A stretch of 64,000 bases of DNA from Asterochloris sp. CNOR1. Lineage: Eukaryota > Chlorophyta > Trebouxiophyceae > Trebouxiales > Trebouxiaceae. Within the stretch, counting starts at the first letter, position 1. Each line of letters opens with the position of its first letter. The stretch is taken from NCBI GenBank assembly GCA_963969365.1, contig OZ017761.1, positions 1,674,001-1,738,000 on the forward strand, read 5' to 3'. Shown here in pieces: positions 11,160 through 23,210 of this stretch. A program made the translations under genes and the position numbers. The notes below the pieces were generated by a model that was not told where the DNA came from, did not search any database, and saw only the letters and a program-made list of their open reading frames with translations.

Positions 11160-14100
11160 ATGGCCCAGCAGATTGTCCCTCAACCCGTCAGTGATGAGGA
11201 CCGGCTGCAGGTCAAGCAGCACATGTGAGTTGCTGTGCATGCGCTGCATACCCGTACGCTGCTGTCAGGGGCCCCCTGCAGGCAGCTCAGGCCTTCCATG
11301 TCCCATGCTAGCATTGTAGGTTCCAGCTTGGACCCTGGCCACACCCCCACATGTCTGGCTGTGGTAGCTCCCCTGCACCTGAGTGGCAGCCTGCTGCTCC
11401 CTCACACGTGCCAGGCGCTCCAGGTCGACCCCAACTGACAGCAGGCAGAGTTATTGGTCTGGGCGGGCCATGGATGTGTGCCTGCCTGAAGTGTGCCTGT
11501 TGTGGGTTGCAGGCTGCATGGCATGCTGACAGCTGGAGGCAATCGGACCCAACAGGAGCTCGAGAAGACAGTGACTGAGCTGGAGCAGGGAGCCTACACC
11601 AAAGTTGCAGATGATAAGGTGTGGAGTCTGCAATGTCATTTGCTGCCGTAGTCATGCTCAAGGTACCACTTCTGCAGATGCACCACCGGTAAGCAGGTGA
11701 CACTGAACAGGTGAAATCATGTGTCATGGCTCTTTGGGGGCTTAAAAGTTGATTCCTTACTGATTCATGTAAGTGGGCCTGCTGAGACTCGGCGACCTAG
11801 GAGTCTGCAACCTGAGACAGCAGGAGCACAGGTAAGAGAGCCATCCCGCCTCTGCCTGCCATCCCACCGAGCGCCTTGCACTGCTGCGTGCACACTTCGC
11901 CCAGGCCCGGGGCTCCCCTCATCAGGGCAGCAGTGCTGCAGCATGACATGCAGACATGCGCTCATGAAGAGGGCCTTGCTGTACCCCAGAGGGCTTGGTA
12001 GCAGGCCTGTGATGGGGCGAGCAGGGTTGAGGAGGCCACCTGGCACTGACAGTGCAGCTGAGAAGCGGCCAAGTGTCCCCAGCAGAGCTGAGAAAGTGCC
12101 ATCTATGCACCCTCAGCACTGCTGTCTTGCTGCAGGTCAAGTACTTCAAGCGCTTGGAGAACTCTGTAACCAAGTACCGGAAGCTGGTGGACAAGGAGAG
12201 AGCCGGTATGTGTCAATGGTCACACTCCACGCATCACTATCATGACTGAAGTGGACTTGAAGGCATTTCAATGCTCGTCTGTGCACTGCTTACAGTGGCA
12301 CAGCAGCATCCTGCTCCAGGCCAGCCACATGCTGACAAAGCTGATGCGTGCCACACAATGGGACGCCAAAACTCAATCTACCTGCAAGCACAGGCCGCAG
12401 CCCAGCCTCAGGCATAGGCGTGGCGCACATGGCTTTGCTGATGATGAGTTCTTGACACAAGTATGCATGCTGCCTGCAGACTTGCAGGCTGCAGCGCCTG
12501 CCCAGGCAGCTCAGCCACAGGCCCAGGCGCAGGCCTCAGCTGCACCAGTTGGGGCTGGGCGCCCGCCCACGCCTGGCACTCAGCCAGGCATGTGGCCTGG
12601 CGCGCAGCCAGCAGCAGTGGCTGGTTTCCCGGGCACCGCAGCTCACCAGCTCAGCTCTCAGAGCATGACAGCCCACCAGCCAAGCTCGCCAGCCCACCTG
12701 CGTATGCCGCAGGGCATGCCAGTCCAGCAGTCGAGCTCCCAGGCCCAGCAGACTGCTTACATGCAGCAGCCCATAGGGCACCTGCACCAGCCGCAGATGC
12801 GCCAGCAGCAGGCACAGGGTGGGGGGCACCAGGGGCCCATGCAGGGGCTGCTGTACGAGGGTATGCTGCTACCTGGACACCAAGAGGTGGGCCACTCCCT
12901 GAATGAGGGAGGCAACAGCCAGAGGTGCATGGGCTGCCTGTTATACAGCGTGTTTGTTGTCTTTCTGCAGGGGCACTGCTGCAGCAGCAGGGCAGGCCTG
13001 ACTGGTTTGCCTGTCTGTGAGCACCTATCGCATCCAAGTGATGGCATGATGACCGCTGGCCTGCATTCCACATGCTTGTTGTGTTTTTCTAATGTAGTTT
13101 CCAGTATGCCCCATCAGACTGCCACCCAGGCCGCAGGTATTCACAAAGGCCTCACAACTGCTGTCAGCTCCCTCGCTGTGCGACAAAGTTGCTTGGGCTA
13201 GTTGCCAACTTCAGAAACTATTGAAGTGCATGTGTCGCCAGCTTCAGGGGATTTGGTGTTCGTCCGTCAGCAATTGTAGACACTGTGCTCATGCTATCTG
13301 CGAAGTGAAAGCTCCAATAGCCAACCCTTATACGCAGGTGTCGACAGTTTCAGGGGATGCAGAGTTCGCAGACATGGCCGCGGCTTTCTTCGACAGTAGC
13401 CCACAGCCCGCGCAGCAGGCACAGCAGCAACCTGCTGCAGCCTGGCCGCCCCCGCAGCAGGCACAGCAGCAGCATCAGGCCCTGCTCTACCAGCAGCAGC
13501 AGAGGCATCTCCAGCAGCAACAGCAGATGGGCATGTCTGGCGGGCCACACCCGCAGGGTCAGGCGGGAGTGTATGCTCAGGCTGGGCAGCAGTATTCAAC
13601 TGCCAGGAGTGCGTCTCAGCAGCAGGTGGGGCAACCCCTAAGGGCGCCCCTAGTGACCCAGCAGCAGCATTACCACCCAGGGCAGGCGGCTGGGCAGTAC
13701 CCAGGGCAGGCTTCAGGCCAGTCGGCTGGACAGTACCCAGGGCAGGTTGCCGGCCACCCTGCTGGGCAGTATCCAGGGCAGGCTGCAGGCCAACATGCAG
13801 TGACAGCAGGCTCACAGCAGCAGCGCCCTGGGCACTACCCAGGGCAGCAGCAACAGCATCCAGGGCAGCAGCAGCTGCATCCTGGGCAGCCTGCAGGGCA
13901 GGCTGCCGGGCAGGGCCACCCTGGGCAGCAGCATGCTGCAGGCCAAGCTGCTGCTACTCAGGAGACGCTGGCCCTGTTCCAGAGCACCTATGCCCTGTTC
14001 CAACAGAATGTGGACCTGGTCAAGGCTGCTCTGACAGAGTATCAGGTGGCCATCAGCAAAGGGCCCAGCGTGGCCAGCGCTGTGGGGGAGCATCAGCTGG

Positions 14101-17100
14101 TGAGCCCATCCTGCATGCAATGGTCAATGTCAAGCTGCTAATGGGGGTCCACCGCACCCAGCTTGTTGGTGGCTGCCCCCACGTCAGCTGCACATGGCCA
14201 CCTGTCCTAAGCCTTGCGATCGTAGACAGCCTTCTTCATACTGGAGTCTGCATGCCTAGCTAATTCTGTCTCTCCTGTGCCTTGTTTGGCTGTGTGCCCC
14301 TCCCCTTCTGGCAGCTGCCTCCCCTGGGCACATCCCCTTCAGCAGGCAGTCCCTCTTTCATATTTCTTTCTGCATAACTGTGCCGCTGTGGTCGCGCAGC
14401 CGCAGCTTGGCTGCGTTCCAGCGTCGCTGCGCTCCTGCTTTCTCCCATGGACTCGTGGGGCACCACTCATCAGCAGCAGCACCAGCTGGACCCTACAGCA
14501 CTGTTGGTACAGCCACGCCTTAGCCACCTTGGCCTGCCTCTTGTCTAACTCTGCATTGGGTGATCCTGCCACTGATGCTTGGCCTGAATTGCTGCTGGGG
14601 TTGCTCCTGCCATGTGTTTTGGCTCAAGGGCTGCAATGAACTGCGCATCTTGGCATGTCCCTGCTGCATTCCTTGTGCAAGGGGTTTGAGGCCTGTTGCT
14701 GTTCTTTGGCTGCTGCCGGTGTGCTGACCACGCTGTGCTGTCTGCCTGCAGAACACCTACGGCCAGGTGTTGAACACAGCGCTGAAGTCTCTGAAGGGCC
14801 GATGGAATCAGCCGACCCCAGAGTTGTCCAACAACCTGCAAGTGGTGAGTTTTCTGGCTGGGTCCTTTCAGGGGGACCAGTGGTGTCAACGCGCTTGTGA
14901 CTTTTCTTGCTTGCAGGCCGGCAGCACAAACATGCCTCGCGCCATGTGCAGGGCCGGCAGTGTGTACGCACCAGGCATGCTGCTCAAAGCCTGCCAGTGT
15001 GCTTCACAAGGGCGGCTAGTCTGCAGCACATCACAATGTGCTGAAGTGGGTGCAAGTGACACATCTGCACCAAACATGCTGCCCACCAGGCTTTGAAGCA
15101 GGCGCAGTCAGCACTCAAAACCTGCAGCAACTCATCTGCTACTTTGCCCTCACAATGCCAGCCCGCCTGCTGCAGATTACCATGCTCAAGCAGGCGCAAT
15201 CGGCCTTCAGCAAGCCGCAGCCTCAGCAGCCAGGAGAGGCCCCTGGACCCAGCTACGTGGAGACCTGTCGCGCCGTCTTGGCTGAATTTATTGCCAACCA
15301 GGCTGTCGCAGCGCCTTCCAGCATGGGCCCTCCAACTCAGGTGCCACAGCCGCAGCAGCAGGCTCCGCCGCAGCAGCAGCAGCAGGTGCCTTCTCAGACC
15401 GCTGCACACCAGCAGCAGCAGCAGGCAGTTCAGGCTGCGCCTCAGCAGCCGCAGCAGACACACACTCTCCCTGCCCCCGAGCAGGCAGGTGCTGGTGCAG
15501 GCTTGAGGGCCCAGGCGTCGGCAATGACACCAGCTTCCCAGCAGCAGCCACCTCTGCCCCAGCCTCAGCCTGTCATGGGTGAGAACACCTGTCTGGTTTC
15601 TCACCATGGACACAGCTGCATTTGCGTCACGTTGTGTGCCGTAGTGGCAACAGCACCTGCTGTCTGTGACTTGCCTGGCTGTCATGCAGAGCTGCGAGCA
15701 GAGCTCTGCTTCTCAAATTCTGTACATAAAGTACCTCAACTAGGTCGTCACTGAGTGCATGCCTGTGCAGTTGAGCCGGCTGCCCAGCAGGCCCAGGGGC
15801 AGACCTCGGGCCAGGCAGGAGTACAGCCAGGCGCACAGGGACCTCAGCATGGCCAGGTGTGTTTCTTCATGTCGTTTGTCTTACCGATGCGCTGCGTGCT
15901 GTGCCTTCAGAAGCGGCCTCAACCTGCACTTTGTTTTGAGCATTGGCTCAGCAGTGGTTGCGAGACCCAATTTACCTGCAGCTGCTTGCTGATGCTCCGT
16001 GCTGGGTCACATGCACGAGCTACATTTGCTGAGCTGCCAACAGGTCCCCATGTTGCATGTTGCTTGCTGAGCGAGGGCCGCTTGCCTGCCTGCAGGTTGA
16101 GGGGCCTACAGCCGCCCTGACCGCGGGCCAGATATTGTGCAACCTGGTGGGGACTGCACCGGAGCTGGCCTTGGACCAGACAGGCTCTGGCCTGTCTCGC
16201 ATGCTGTGGCACAGCGGCTGCCACGTGCCTGCACTGCCGGCCGAGCTGACGGCCCAGGCTGGCATCCAGAATCCCTTCTCTGTTGGGCAGCCCGGAGCCT
16301 GGCTGCCCTCAAGTGACCTCCTCCCAGACGGGGTGGCCGCCCATGGCGGGGCAGTGGCGAGAGTTGGCCCAGACGTCGCGAATGCCGGCCATCTCCAGGC
16401 CCAGGGGCTGGGTCTGGGACCAGGATCTCTTGTCACGGGCCATGTCAGCTCGCCTCTGCCCAGCCCCTTTGGCTTCTTTGCGAACCCAGCACTGGGGTTG
16501 ACGAGCACAGTCAATGGGACGCTGCTGGGCATGGGGCTGCGCAACATGGGGCTGCATGACCCCCTGCCCACGCCGCTGCCAGGGTACGGCCAGGCCCTGC
16601 CTGACAGGGCAGGGTCGGCGCCAGTGGCGGTTCTGGGAGGCACAGGCCTGGAGTCCAAGACATCCTCAGCTGAGGGTTGGATGGTCTCTGGGGGCAGGGG
16701 CCTTGGCAGCACCCTGGCGCGTGACAACAGCCTGGCCTACAGCAGCAGCCTTTCCAGCAATGCCAGCATGGCTAGCTGCAGCACCTATTTGGGCTCAGGT
16801 GACTGAAAGTGATGTCATCCACTCGCTCACATGCATTGTGCACGCTGTGCGCCTAGCTGAGCTCCTGCACATGCCACTGCGTCATGCAACATTGTCAATA
16901 GCATGCCATCCTACACCTGCTCAAGGGCTGCATGCTTTCAGCACGCAATGCATGCAGCAAGATCCAGCATTTGTTTGCCAGCAGTTGCATCATTGTTTGG
17001 CAGCCTGGAGGGGCTCTCACGACCTGTCATATGGGGAAGGATTGCAGCAGCAGCTACCAGGCACGGTGTTCCTCTAGGTTGCCTTTTGGGTCCCTGGCAT

Positions 17101-19694
17101 GAAGCTCCTTGTGCCTGCCATGTGCTGCGCTTGCCTGTCTAGCCGGAGCCAGGCAGCTGGTGCGCACCCAGCAGGTCCGCCTGCCCAGCACTTGTCGTTG
17201 TCTTCATATGCTGGCAAATTTCGAATTGCCTCCCCACAGCCACAGACTACTCTGCATCAAAGATGTACACCACTCTTCATGGCTGCAGGGATGGGCTCAG
17301 CAGCCTCGCTCCCTGTGTCGTTGTCTGTCCCCAACCTGGTGTTGTCCAAGGTCACCAGCCAAGCTGTGATGGAGGGCAGGGAGGCGCCAGAGTCCCCTGC
17401 CAGCACACAGTCACCAGCACTTGGTGAGAGACGCTGTTTGTACCATCCTGGGCACAGGCACAGGCCCTGTCTCACCCATGACACCAGTCCTAGCGCCCTT
17501 TTGGGCGCTCAGCATGCTGGGAGCCATCAGTGCGTCTGCATCACCCCTGGCGGACCCAAAGGGCTCTCTATGTCTGTCAGGCCATTGCCAGGCCTACGGG
17601 CATGCACAGGTGGCTGCTCAGGACAGCATCTTCACGCCCCGCACAGCCGCGGGAAAGCACTTACGGTCTGGGGCATGCTGCTCCTTGAGTACCCCAAGCT
17701 CCAGCTCAGAGTTGCCAGCAAGCTCCTGGCATGGTCTGTTTGCCATGGCCCAGTCCCTCTGCCAGCAGAAACGAAATTCTAGTACATCTGCAGCCCCCTG
17801 GTTGCTGTTGCTAGGGAGTCACACCTTGCTGCAGGGCAACTGCAAGTCTGCACTCTTGTTGTGCTGCCAGGCTTCTGAAGGCCCTGTGTCAAATCTTACT
17901 CCCACTGCAGCCTCCACACTGACGCCGCTGCTGGCCCATGTTGCCCGAATCCACTGCTGAGTAAGCACAGGGGTGCCACCCAGCCTTGTAATTCGCTTTC
18001 AAGCACGCCACTGATGCCACCCTGTTGTGCCTGCAGCCTCCCGGCCGCTGTCCCTGCTGGGAAAGCGCAAGTCGGCCACCCAGCTCGTGAACCAGGAGCG
18101 GGTGCTGCAGAAGCGCCAGAGGCTGGCCCACGTGGAGGAGGCAGTCAACACGGTGAACACATTGTGGCCGCTGTCCTGCAGCCAGCGCAATGGGATTTTG
18201 GGTGTTTTTAAGTGCAGCAAGCTTGTGTGGAGGGTGGCAGCGCACGTGTTGAGCGCACTTCGTGGGTCTTGGGACATGTTTGGGCCACATGAAGCCTGTC
18301 AAAACTGGACTTGGCCTGTGCTTGCTTGGCTGCCTGTGGGGGCTGCCCACTTAGTGGAGGCAGCCGGTAATGTGAGCATCAACTGAGATAGCTCAAGTCT
18401 GCAGCCAGTCATGCTCATAGACCAGAAGGCAGCTCTGCGTGGCATATGACTGCACTGCATGCTTGCTGCATCATCACCTCAGCAGCATGGTTACATCCAG
18501 CGCAGAGAGAGGAGGCATCCTTCTGAAAGTGCCTGCTCAGCACTTGCTGCTTTGGGTGGTTCAATTGGTGCACTGCTGCCTCATGTCTTTGTGCTCTGGC
18601 CCTTTGGTGTGCCATTGCTCAGCCCACCCTGTCCAGCCGCAATGTTGCCACGCTGCATCTCTTGTGGTCCACGCTACAGTGCCTGCAGCTTAGCTACACA
18701 TGGCTGATTGCTGTTGATGCTGGGCAACACCTTGGGCGCAGCTGCCTCGCTCACATAGCCCCTACCGTCCCCTGCAGTTGGCTGATGCCATGGCCCCTGT
18801 AGCCCAGCTGCACACGGCGGACTGCTCAGCCTTCGAGGACGCCATGCTGGTGTCCTGCACCGTGGGCAGAAACGCAGCGCTGCCAGAGCCCAACAGCCCT
18901 GACGGCACCCCCCAGTGGCGCACCCTGTCCCTGAGGGTTTCTGAGCGCTACCCTGCTGAGTCCCCGGTGGCGCTGTTCAACTGTCCATCTGATGGGCTGC
19001 CTGTTCCTCCACAGGTTAGCACCAGCAGGCCCAGCTGCTTCATGTCTGGCATGCTGGGTCGTGGGGCAGGCACTGTCGTGCGGGTGGTCGGTAGGTAAGG
19101 CAGGGCAGGGCATGCCCTGACACTGCCGCTCTGATGGGCAGCCCATGTTTACTCGAATGGGCACCAGCAGGCCTCTTCGGCCTGCAGCCTGATGTGCAAG
19201 CAGCAAATCATGGTGGAACTGCTGTCTGCAGCAGAGCAGGCCTCAAGCAGTCTTGTGAAGCCATGTTGAAGCTCGTTGGCGGGCAGGGGTTGCTGAAGCA
19301 AGACCAGCTTCCCCCTTCCTGTGACCCCTGCAAGGATGTGAGGCAGCCGTTGTACTTCACTGCACCGGTGGTGAGTGCATGTGACGTTGGGCTTGAGTCT
19401 GGTTAAACACCTTGGTCTCCCTCTGCCTCCCTTCTGCGTAGCCTCTCGTCCTGATTCTCTTCTGGCCTGCAGGCAGAGGCGGCGCGCAGCGTGTTTGAGG
19501 CCTCGGTGTCAATGCTGCCCCAGCCGCTGAACCTGAAGACCATGATGGAGTCCTGGCACAAGGCTATTGCCTCGGTGGACAAGGCTTACAGCTTACAGCC
19601 AGGTGCTCCAGCACCGTTGGCAGGCCCGTCGGGATCCCTGGCCTATGGGGGCCCATTGCTGGCTAATTCTCCCGCCGTGCGTGGCCTGCAATGA
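11160..19694 (+). CDS. MED15: Mediator tail subunit MED15 (KIX-like, Gln-rich)
   Basis: About 13-14 exons encode roughly 1,130-1,150 aa. Exons are 11160-11224, 11513-11618, 12136-12205, 12480 to about 12886, 13338-14099, 14752-14844, 15176-15578, 15771-15856, 16096-16798, 17289-17423, 18037-18152, 18778-19014, a possible 36-nt exon 19335-19370, and 19473-19694. Phases close, with the exon 4 donor least certain. Residues 1-80 resemble a KIX fold: QVKQHMLHGML, then ELEQGAYTKVADD, then KYFKRLENSVTKYRKLV, as in plant MED15. The middle is Q-rich with PGQ repeats. The C-terminus matches the MED15 family end: LRVSERYPAESPVALF, then SMLPQPLNLKTMMESWHKAI. A helical basic segment, GKRKSATQLVNQERVLQKRQR, precedes it. 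In the family, KIX receives activator signals and the C-terminus docks into the Mediator tail. Confidence 0.85.
13670..13945 (+). repeat. AGQYPGQ-type tandem peptide repeat in MED15
   Basis: This coding stretch of MED15 exon 5 repeats a unit close to AGQYPGQ (DNA CAGTACCCAGGGCAGG with variants) about five times, then grades into PGQQQ/HPGQ and AGQ units. It is preceded by CAG-rich poly-Gln runs at about 13410-13530. It is low complexity, probably disordered, and likely to vary in length between strains. Confidence 0.8.
15090..15126 (+). other. Partial copy of MED15 exon 7 start inside intron 6
   Basis: The run LKQAQSALK (TTGAAGCAGGCGCAGTCAGC) repeats the start of exon 7, LKQAQSAFSK, at 15184-15213, about 90 bases upstream of it. 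A caccag acceptor-like site precedes it. Its frame reads into non-homologous sequence, so the exon is placed at 15176, where phase 0 from exon 6 is kept. Confidence 0.55.
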
Positions 19695-20665
19695 TTGCAG
19701 GCGGCTGCCCGCCACCCCAGCAGGCGCTGCAGAGTCTGCTGGCTGGCTGGTTCTGCGGCGAGCTCGGCCTGTAGTTGCGGCAGCCCTGGCAGACATGCAT
19801 CTGGCACGCTGGGCTGCACGTATTTTTTGGGGCCTGCTGCAACCTCTGCCCGCAACTATGGCAGCTGCAGCGCACGGCAGTTCTGAGCTCAGGCCCTGTC
19901 AGTGCAGCAGCTGCCAGCAGCCCTCAAATTCTTTTGCATGTGGCGCGCATCTCAGAGTAATTGCATATCACTGCCACCATGCCGCCACAGCAAAACCCTC
20001 TGTGCAAAGGTCGCGGCCAGTAGTGTTGGCATGACACCAGTAGAATAACATGCGTGCCTGCACTTACTCAATTTTCTTGAGATGCTGCCCCAACAAACAC
20101 TTCTTGATGCGGAACAAGCCCTCACCGCCGGGAGTGCTGTCACATCCAGCTGCAGCACTGAATGTCTCACCCTCCAAATGTTGCCTCCCGCCCTTGAGTT
20201 GCAAGTGTGTGTGATTTTGATGAAGCAGGATGAGAACATGCAGAGTCCTTTTCAGACCCTGCAAAAAGAGCAGGACACCTCTTTTGCATTTGAAATGTTT
20301 CAAGCCACCCCCCAGCTGAATGTGGCACCCCTTCCGCACTTGGGGCTTTGTGACCATCACTGTTTGAATTTTGAATTTTCGGTACCGAAAGTCAAACCTC
20401 CCAGCTGCCTCCCCTGCCGGCGACATCAAGCAGTCTCGATGTTGTTGGCCGCATGAACATTTACAGCCTGCCACCAGGTAAGGGGATGGGCCCCATCCAA
20501 CCATGTTGGTTGCGGTTCACTGCCTCGGGCACTGGGGGGACAGGCAGCTGTATGTGAGCCTGGTGTCGACGCTGTCGCAGGTGCCGAGTGATCGAGGCGC
20601 TGTTTTTGTGGCGCAATCCCCCCTGCTGTGCAACTGGGGGCAGAGGACTGCTGTGAGGCGACATC
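19695..20665. other. Intergenic region between MED15 and the FAS1 gene
   Basis: This is about 970 bases with no recognisable gene. It holds the MED15 3' flank, an AT-richer stretch at 20210-20400 and a 14-bp palindrome (TTTCGGTACCGAAA, 20377-20390) beside a repeated TTTGAATTT. The right part must contain the promoter of the FAS1 gene. Confidence 0.45.
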
Positions 20666-22860
20666 ATGCTGGCCCAGGTTGCCAGGCTGTCAGTCAGAGC
20701 CCTCCTGACAGGGCTGCTTGCAGCAGTGGCATCTGGTGAGCGTTTCCCTCCTGGGCCCATCTTCGCAGGCGCGCCCAAGCAGGCACCTGCCCGCCGTGTA
20801 GGCCACATGAGCAGCGGCTTTCGTGGCTTGATGGCACCCAGCCCGCAACTTGCATGCTTCAAGGTCATTCTGGGCGTGTTTGCACTGCTCAGCCACCAGC
20901 CGCACCCGTAGTCTACACCTTCAGCCGCACGCTGCAGGTCAGGGGCTGCGCACAGTGGCCCTGCTCAAACCAGCAGCCATCCCTGTCGTCAGGACCGCGC
21001 CAGCAGGTGGGCGCCAGCTTTGCCTCACCTCTTGTATGCGCCTTGGCTCCATGCTCATGCACCTTCAAGTTGTTGTGCTTCTTTGGGTTTTTGCACAGAG
21101 ACACAGGCCCCTCAACCCCAAAGCACAGCGTGCAATCGCTGCAAGGCCACATGCACCGCCTGCCAAGCCCAGGCAGGGCATAGGCTCACTGCCAAGCACA
21201 GCCTCCAAGCTGCTGGCTCCCTGGCACAGCACTGGGGTTGCCTCAGGCCACTCACTTCAGTCCTCCGCCCTGCAGATGCTCCCAGCGCAGCTCATTCTTC
21301 CACTCCCTTTGCCAGCGGAGCACCAAGCATTGCCGCGGAGGCCCTGCCTGTGCCTGTGGCTGCCCCAGCGCCGGCGCCGCCACCAGCAGCCAGTCTGCCG
21401 GCCTGCCCCACGCCCCTGCAGGCCCTGCAGGTGGCGGGTGACTTCGACCTGTTGGCACAGCTGATTGCAGCCACCTCGCTGGGAGGGTCATCCCTGGTGA
21501 GCCGTATGCAGGGGCAGGCCTGGGGCGCTGTGCTGCGAGGGGATGCACAGTGAATGTCAAGCAGGTGGTGCCTGTGCCTTGGCCTCCTGGCTCAGCAACC
21601 TTGCTGCCACACTGCTGGGAGTTCCCGCAGGGGCGAGCCACAAACAAGGAAGGACTGTGGGGTGCACATTAGACCAGGGAGGAGGGTCTGCTTTGCTTGA
21701 ACTCGTACGATCAGAATGTGCTCCTTGACCCACCTGTGATGCCTCCCTCTCCCCTGCAGTTTGGCAATGCCTCGCTGCCCATCACCATCTTTGCCCCGAC
21801 AGACGCCGGGATCATGGCCACCATGCGCCAGCTCAACCTAAACATGAGCAGCCTGCAGCAATCCCCAAACACACTGACAGCCATCTTGAAGTACCACGTG
21901 CTACCCAGCCCCCTCATGGTGAGCAGCAGCAAACACAGTGCTGCTGAGGTGTTTGCAGCGGCACGCGCGCACTCGCACAGGGCTTATTGCATGCCTGAAA
22001 AATTACAACAGCAAACCAAAAAGTGAATGGGGTGTGAGTTCTTTGCCCTGCGGCAGGGTCATGGCTCTTGCACAGCCCCTCCATCTGCTGTCATGCCTGC
22101 AATGCTAACTTGAGAGTGCAGCAGCTATCCTTCTAGGGATCGCCACTCCCTTGATGGAATGCAGAAGGAGGTCTGGCATGGGAGTGTGGTGCAGTTCCCA
22201 TGTGCCACCAATGGACTTACTGCTGTGGTCTGCGGCTGCTGTGCACATGGCCGCTGTGTGATGCAGACTGTCTAGACGGGCCGCTGCATGCTGTGCACAA
22301 AACCCAGGACCTGTGCATGCAGCCCACAGCCTTAGAGGATGGCTACTCATTCAACACGCTGCTGTACGAGGGGTCGACGCCCAACCCTGAGTCCCTCACC
22401 ATCCGCAAGCCCACCGCGATCTCCACTGTAGTGCTGGGCGCCAAGAGCAGCGCCAATTTGACCACCATTCCCCTGCCCAACACGTGCAATGTAAGTAGTT
22501 TGCCGACTCAGTGAGGCTTTGATGACATGGGTCTGAGGCTGCAAGCCCTCCTCTGCACATGTCTGTGGAGCCATGCAGCAGGACACAGCCTGCAATGTGT
22601 TTCTCAAAGCTGCATGGGCCAGCCAGCTGCTTGTCGGGACACAGCTTGCATGCTGCAGGACATGGGTCGTGGTACGTTCAGCTCAATCTGTATGCTGCAA
22701 GAGCAGAAGCCTCTGCAGTGCACAGCGCGCTTGGTGAAAGCCTGTTCAGGACTTCAGCGCCACAAAGCATGACTCTGATATGGGGTAGCCCCAAAAGTCC
22801 TCTGTATGCATGCAGGCTGCCATCTACCCCTTAGCTGGCGTATTGCTTCCCAGCCTTTGA
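20666..22860 (+). CDS. Secreted single-domain fasciclin (FAS1) protein
   Basis: Five exons (20666-20735, 21276-21496, 21760-21918, 22323-22490, 22816-22860) close in phase to 220 aa. The first exon encodes a signal peptide: MLAQVARLSVRALL with a hydrophobic core GLLAAVAS. A Pro/Ala-rich linker follows to about residue 70, then one FAS1 domain: LQALQVAGDFDLLAQLI, ITIFAPTDAGI (the conserved FAPTD box), LKYHVLPSPLM (the YHV box), a beta-strand region with SFNTLLYEG, and a 45-nt last exon ending IYPLAGVLLPSL, the usual FAS1 closing strand. Two N-glycosylation sequons (NAS, NMS) are visible. FAS1 proteins are extracellular adhesion or matrix proteins; a cell-wall or surface role is inferred. No GPI signal is seen. 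Confidence 0.85.
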
Positions 22861-23210
22861 CTGAGGTACTGATCCTCATAGTGCAGCACCATGCTGCTGC
22901 TCTGTGACTTCACAAGGTCAGTGAAACAACAGGTGATAACTGCAACAGACACCATGCTTGTATCAGAACAAAGCATGACTTATCAATTTGATGAACACCA
23001 GTAGCCCACCAGTCCTTGGTTACACTGTACTCCCCAGCTGATAAGGTTCATTTCATACATGTCCTATCTTCTTTACCCTCAACACATTTCTCTGCTCTTT
23101 GTCTTGTTGTGCTCAAAGCGCAAAATCAGTTGTCACTGAGGGCTTGTAAACAGCTCACATCCTCTTTAGAAATGAGGCACCTAGTGCTCACTGACGCTAC
23201 TTGAGCAACT
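22861..23210. other. Convergent 3' flanks of FAS1 and the membrane-protein gene
   Basis: This 350-base interval is AT-richer than its surroundings and lies between two facing stop codons. No gene is seen. It probably contains the two polyadenylation regions. Confidence 0.5.

Noticed and set aside
11674-11692. Possible 11-nt micro-exon (ATGCACCACCG) in MED15 intron 2
   Set aside because: Including it would shift the KIX helix KYFKRLENSV out of frame; exons 2 and 3 join cleanly in phase 0 without it.
12242-13201. 319-residue frame in the MED15 locus
   Set aside because: It merges intron 3, exon 4 and intron 4. Splice phase and composition confine coding to about 12480-12886.
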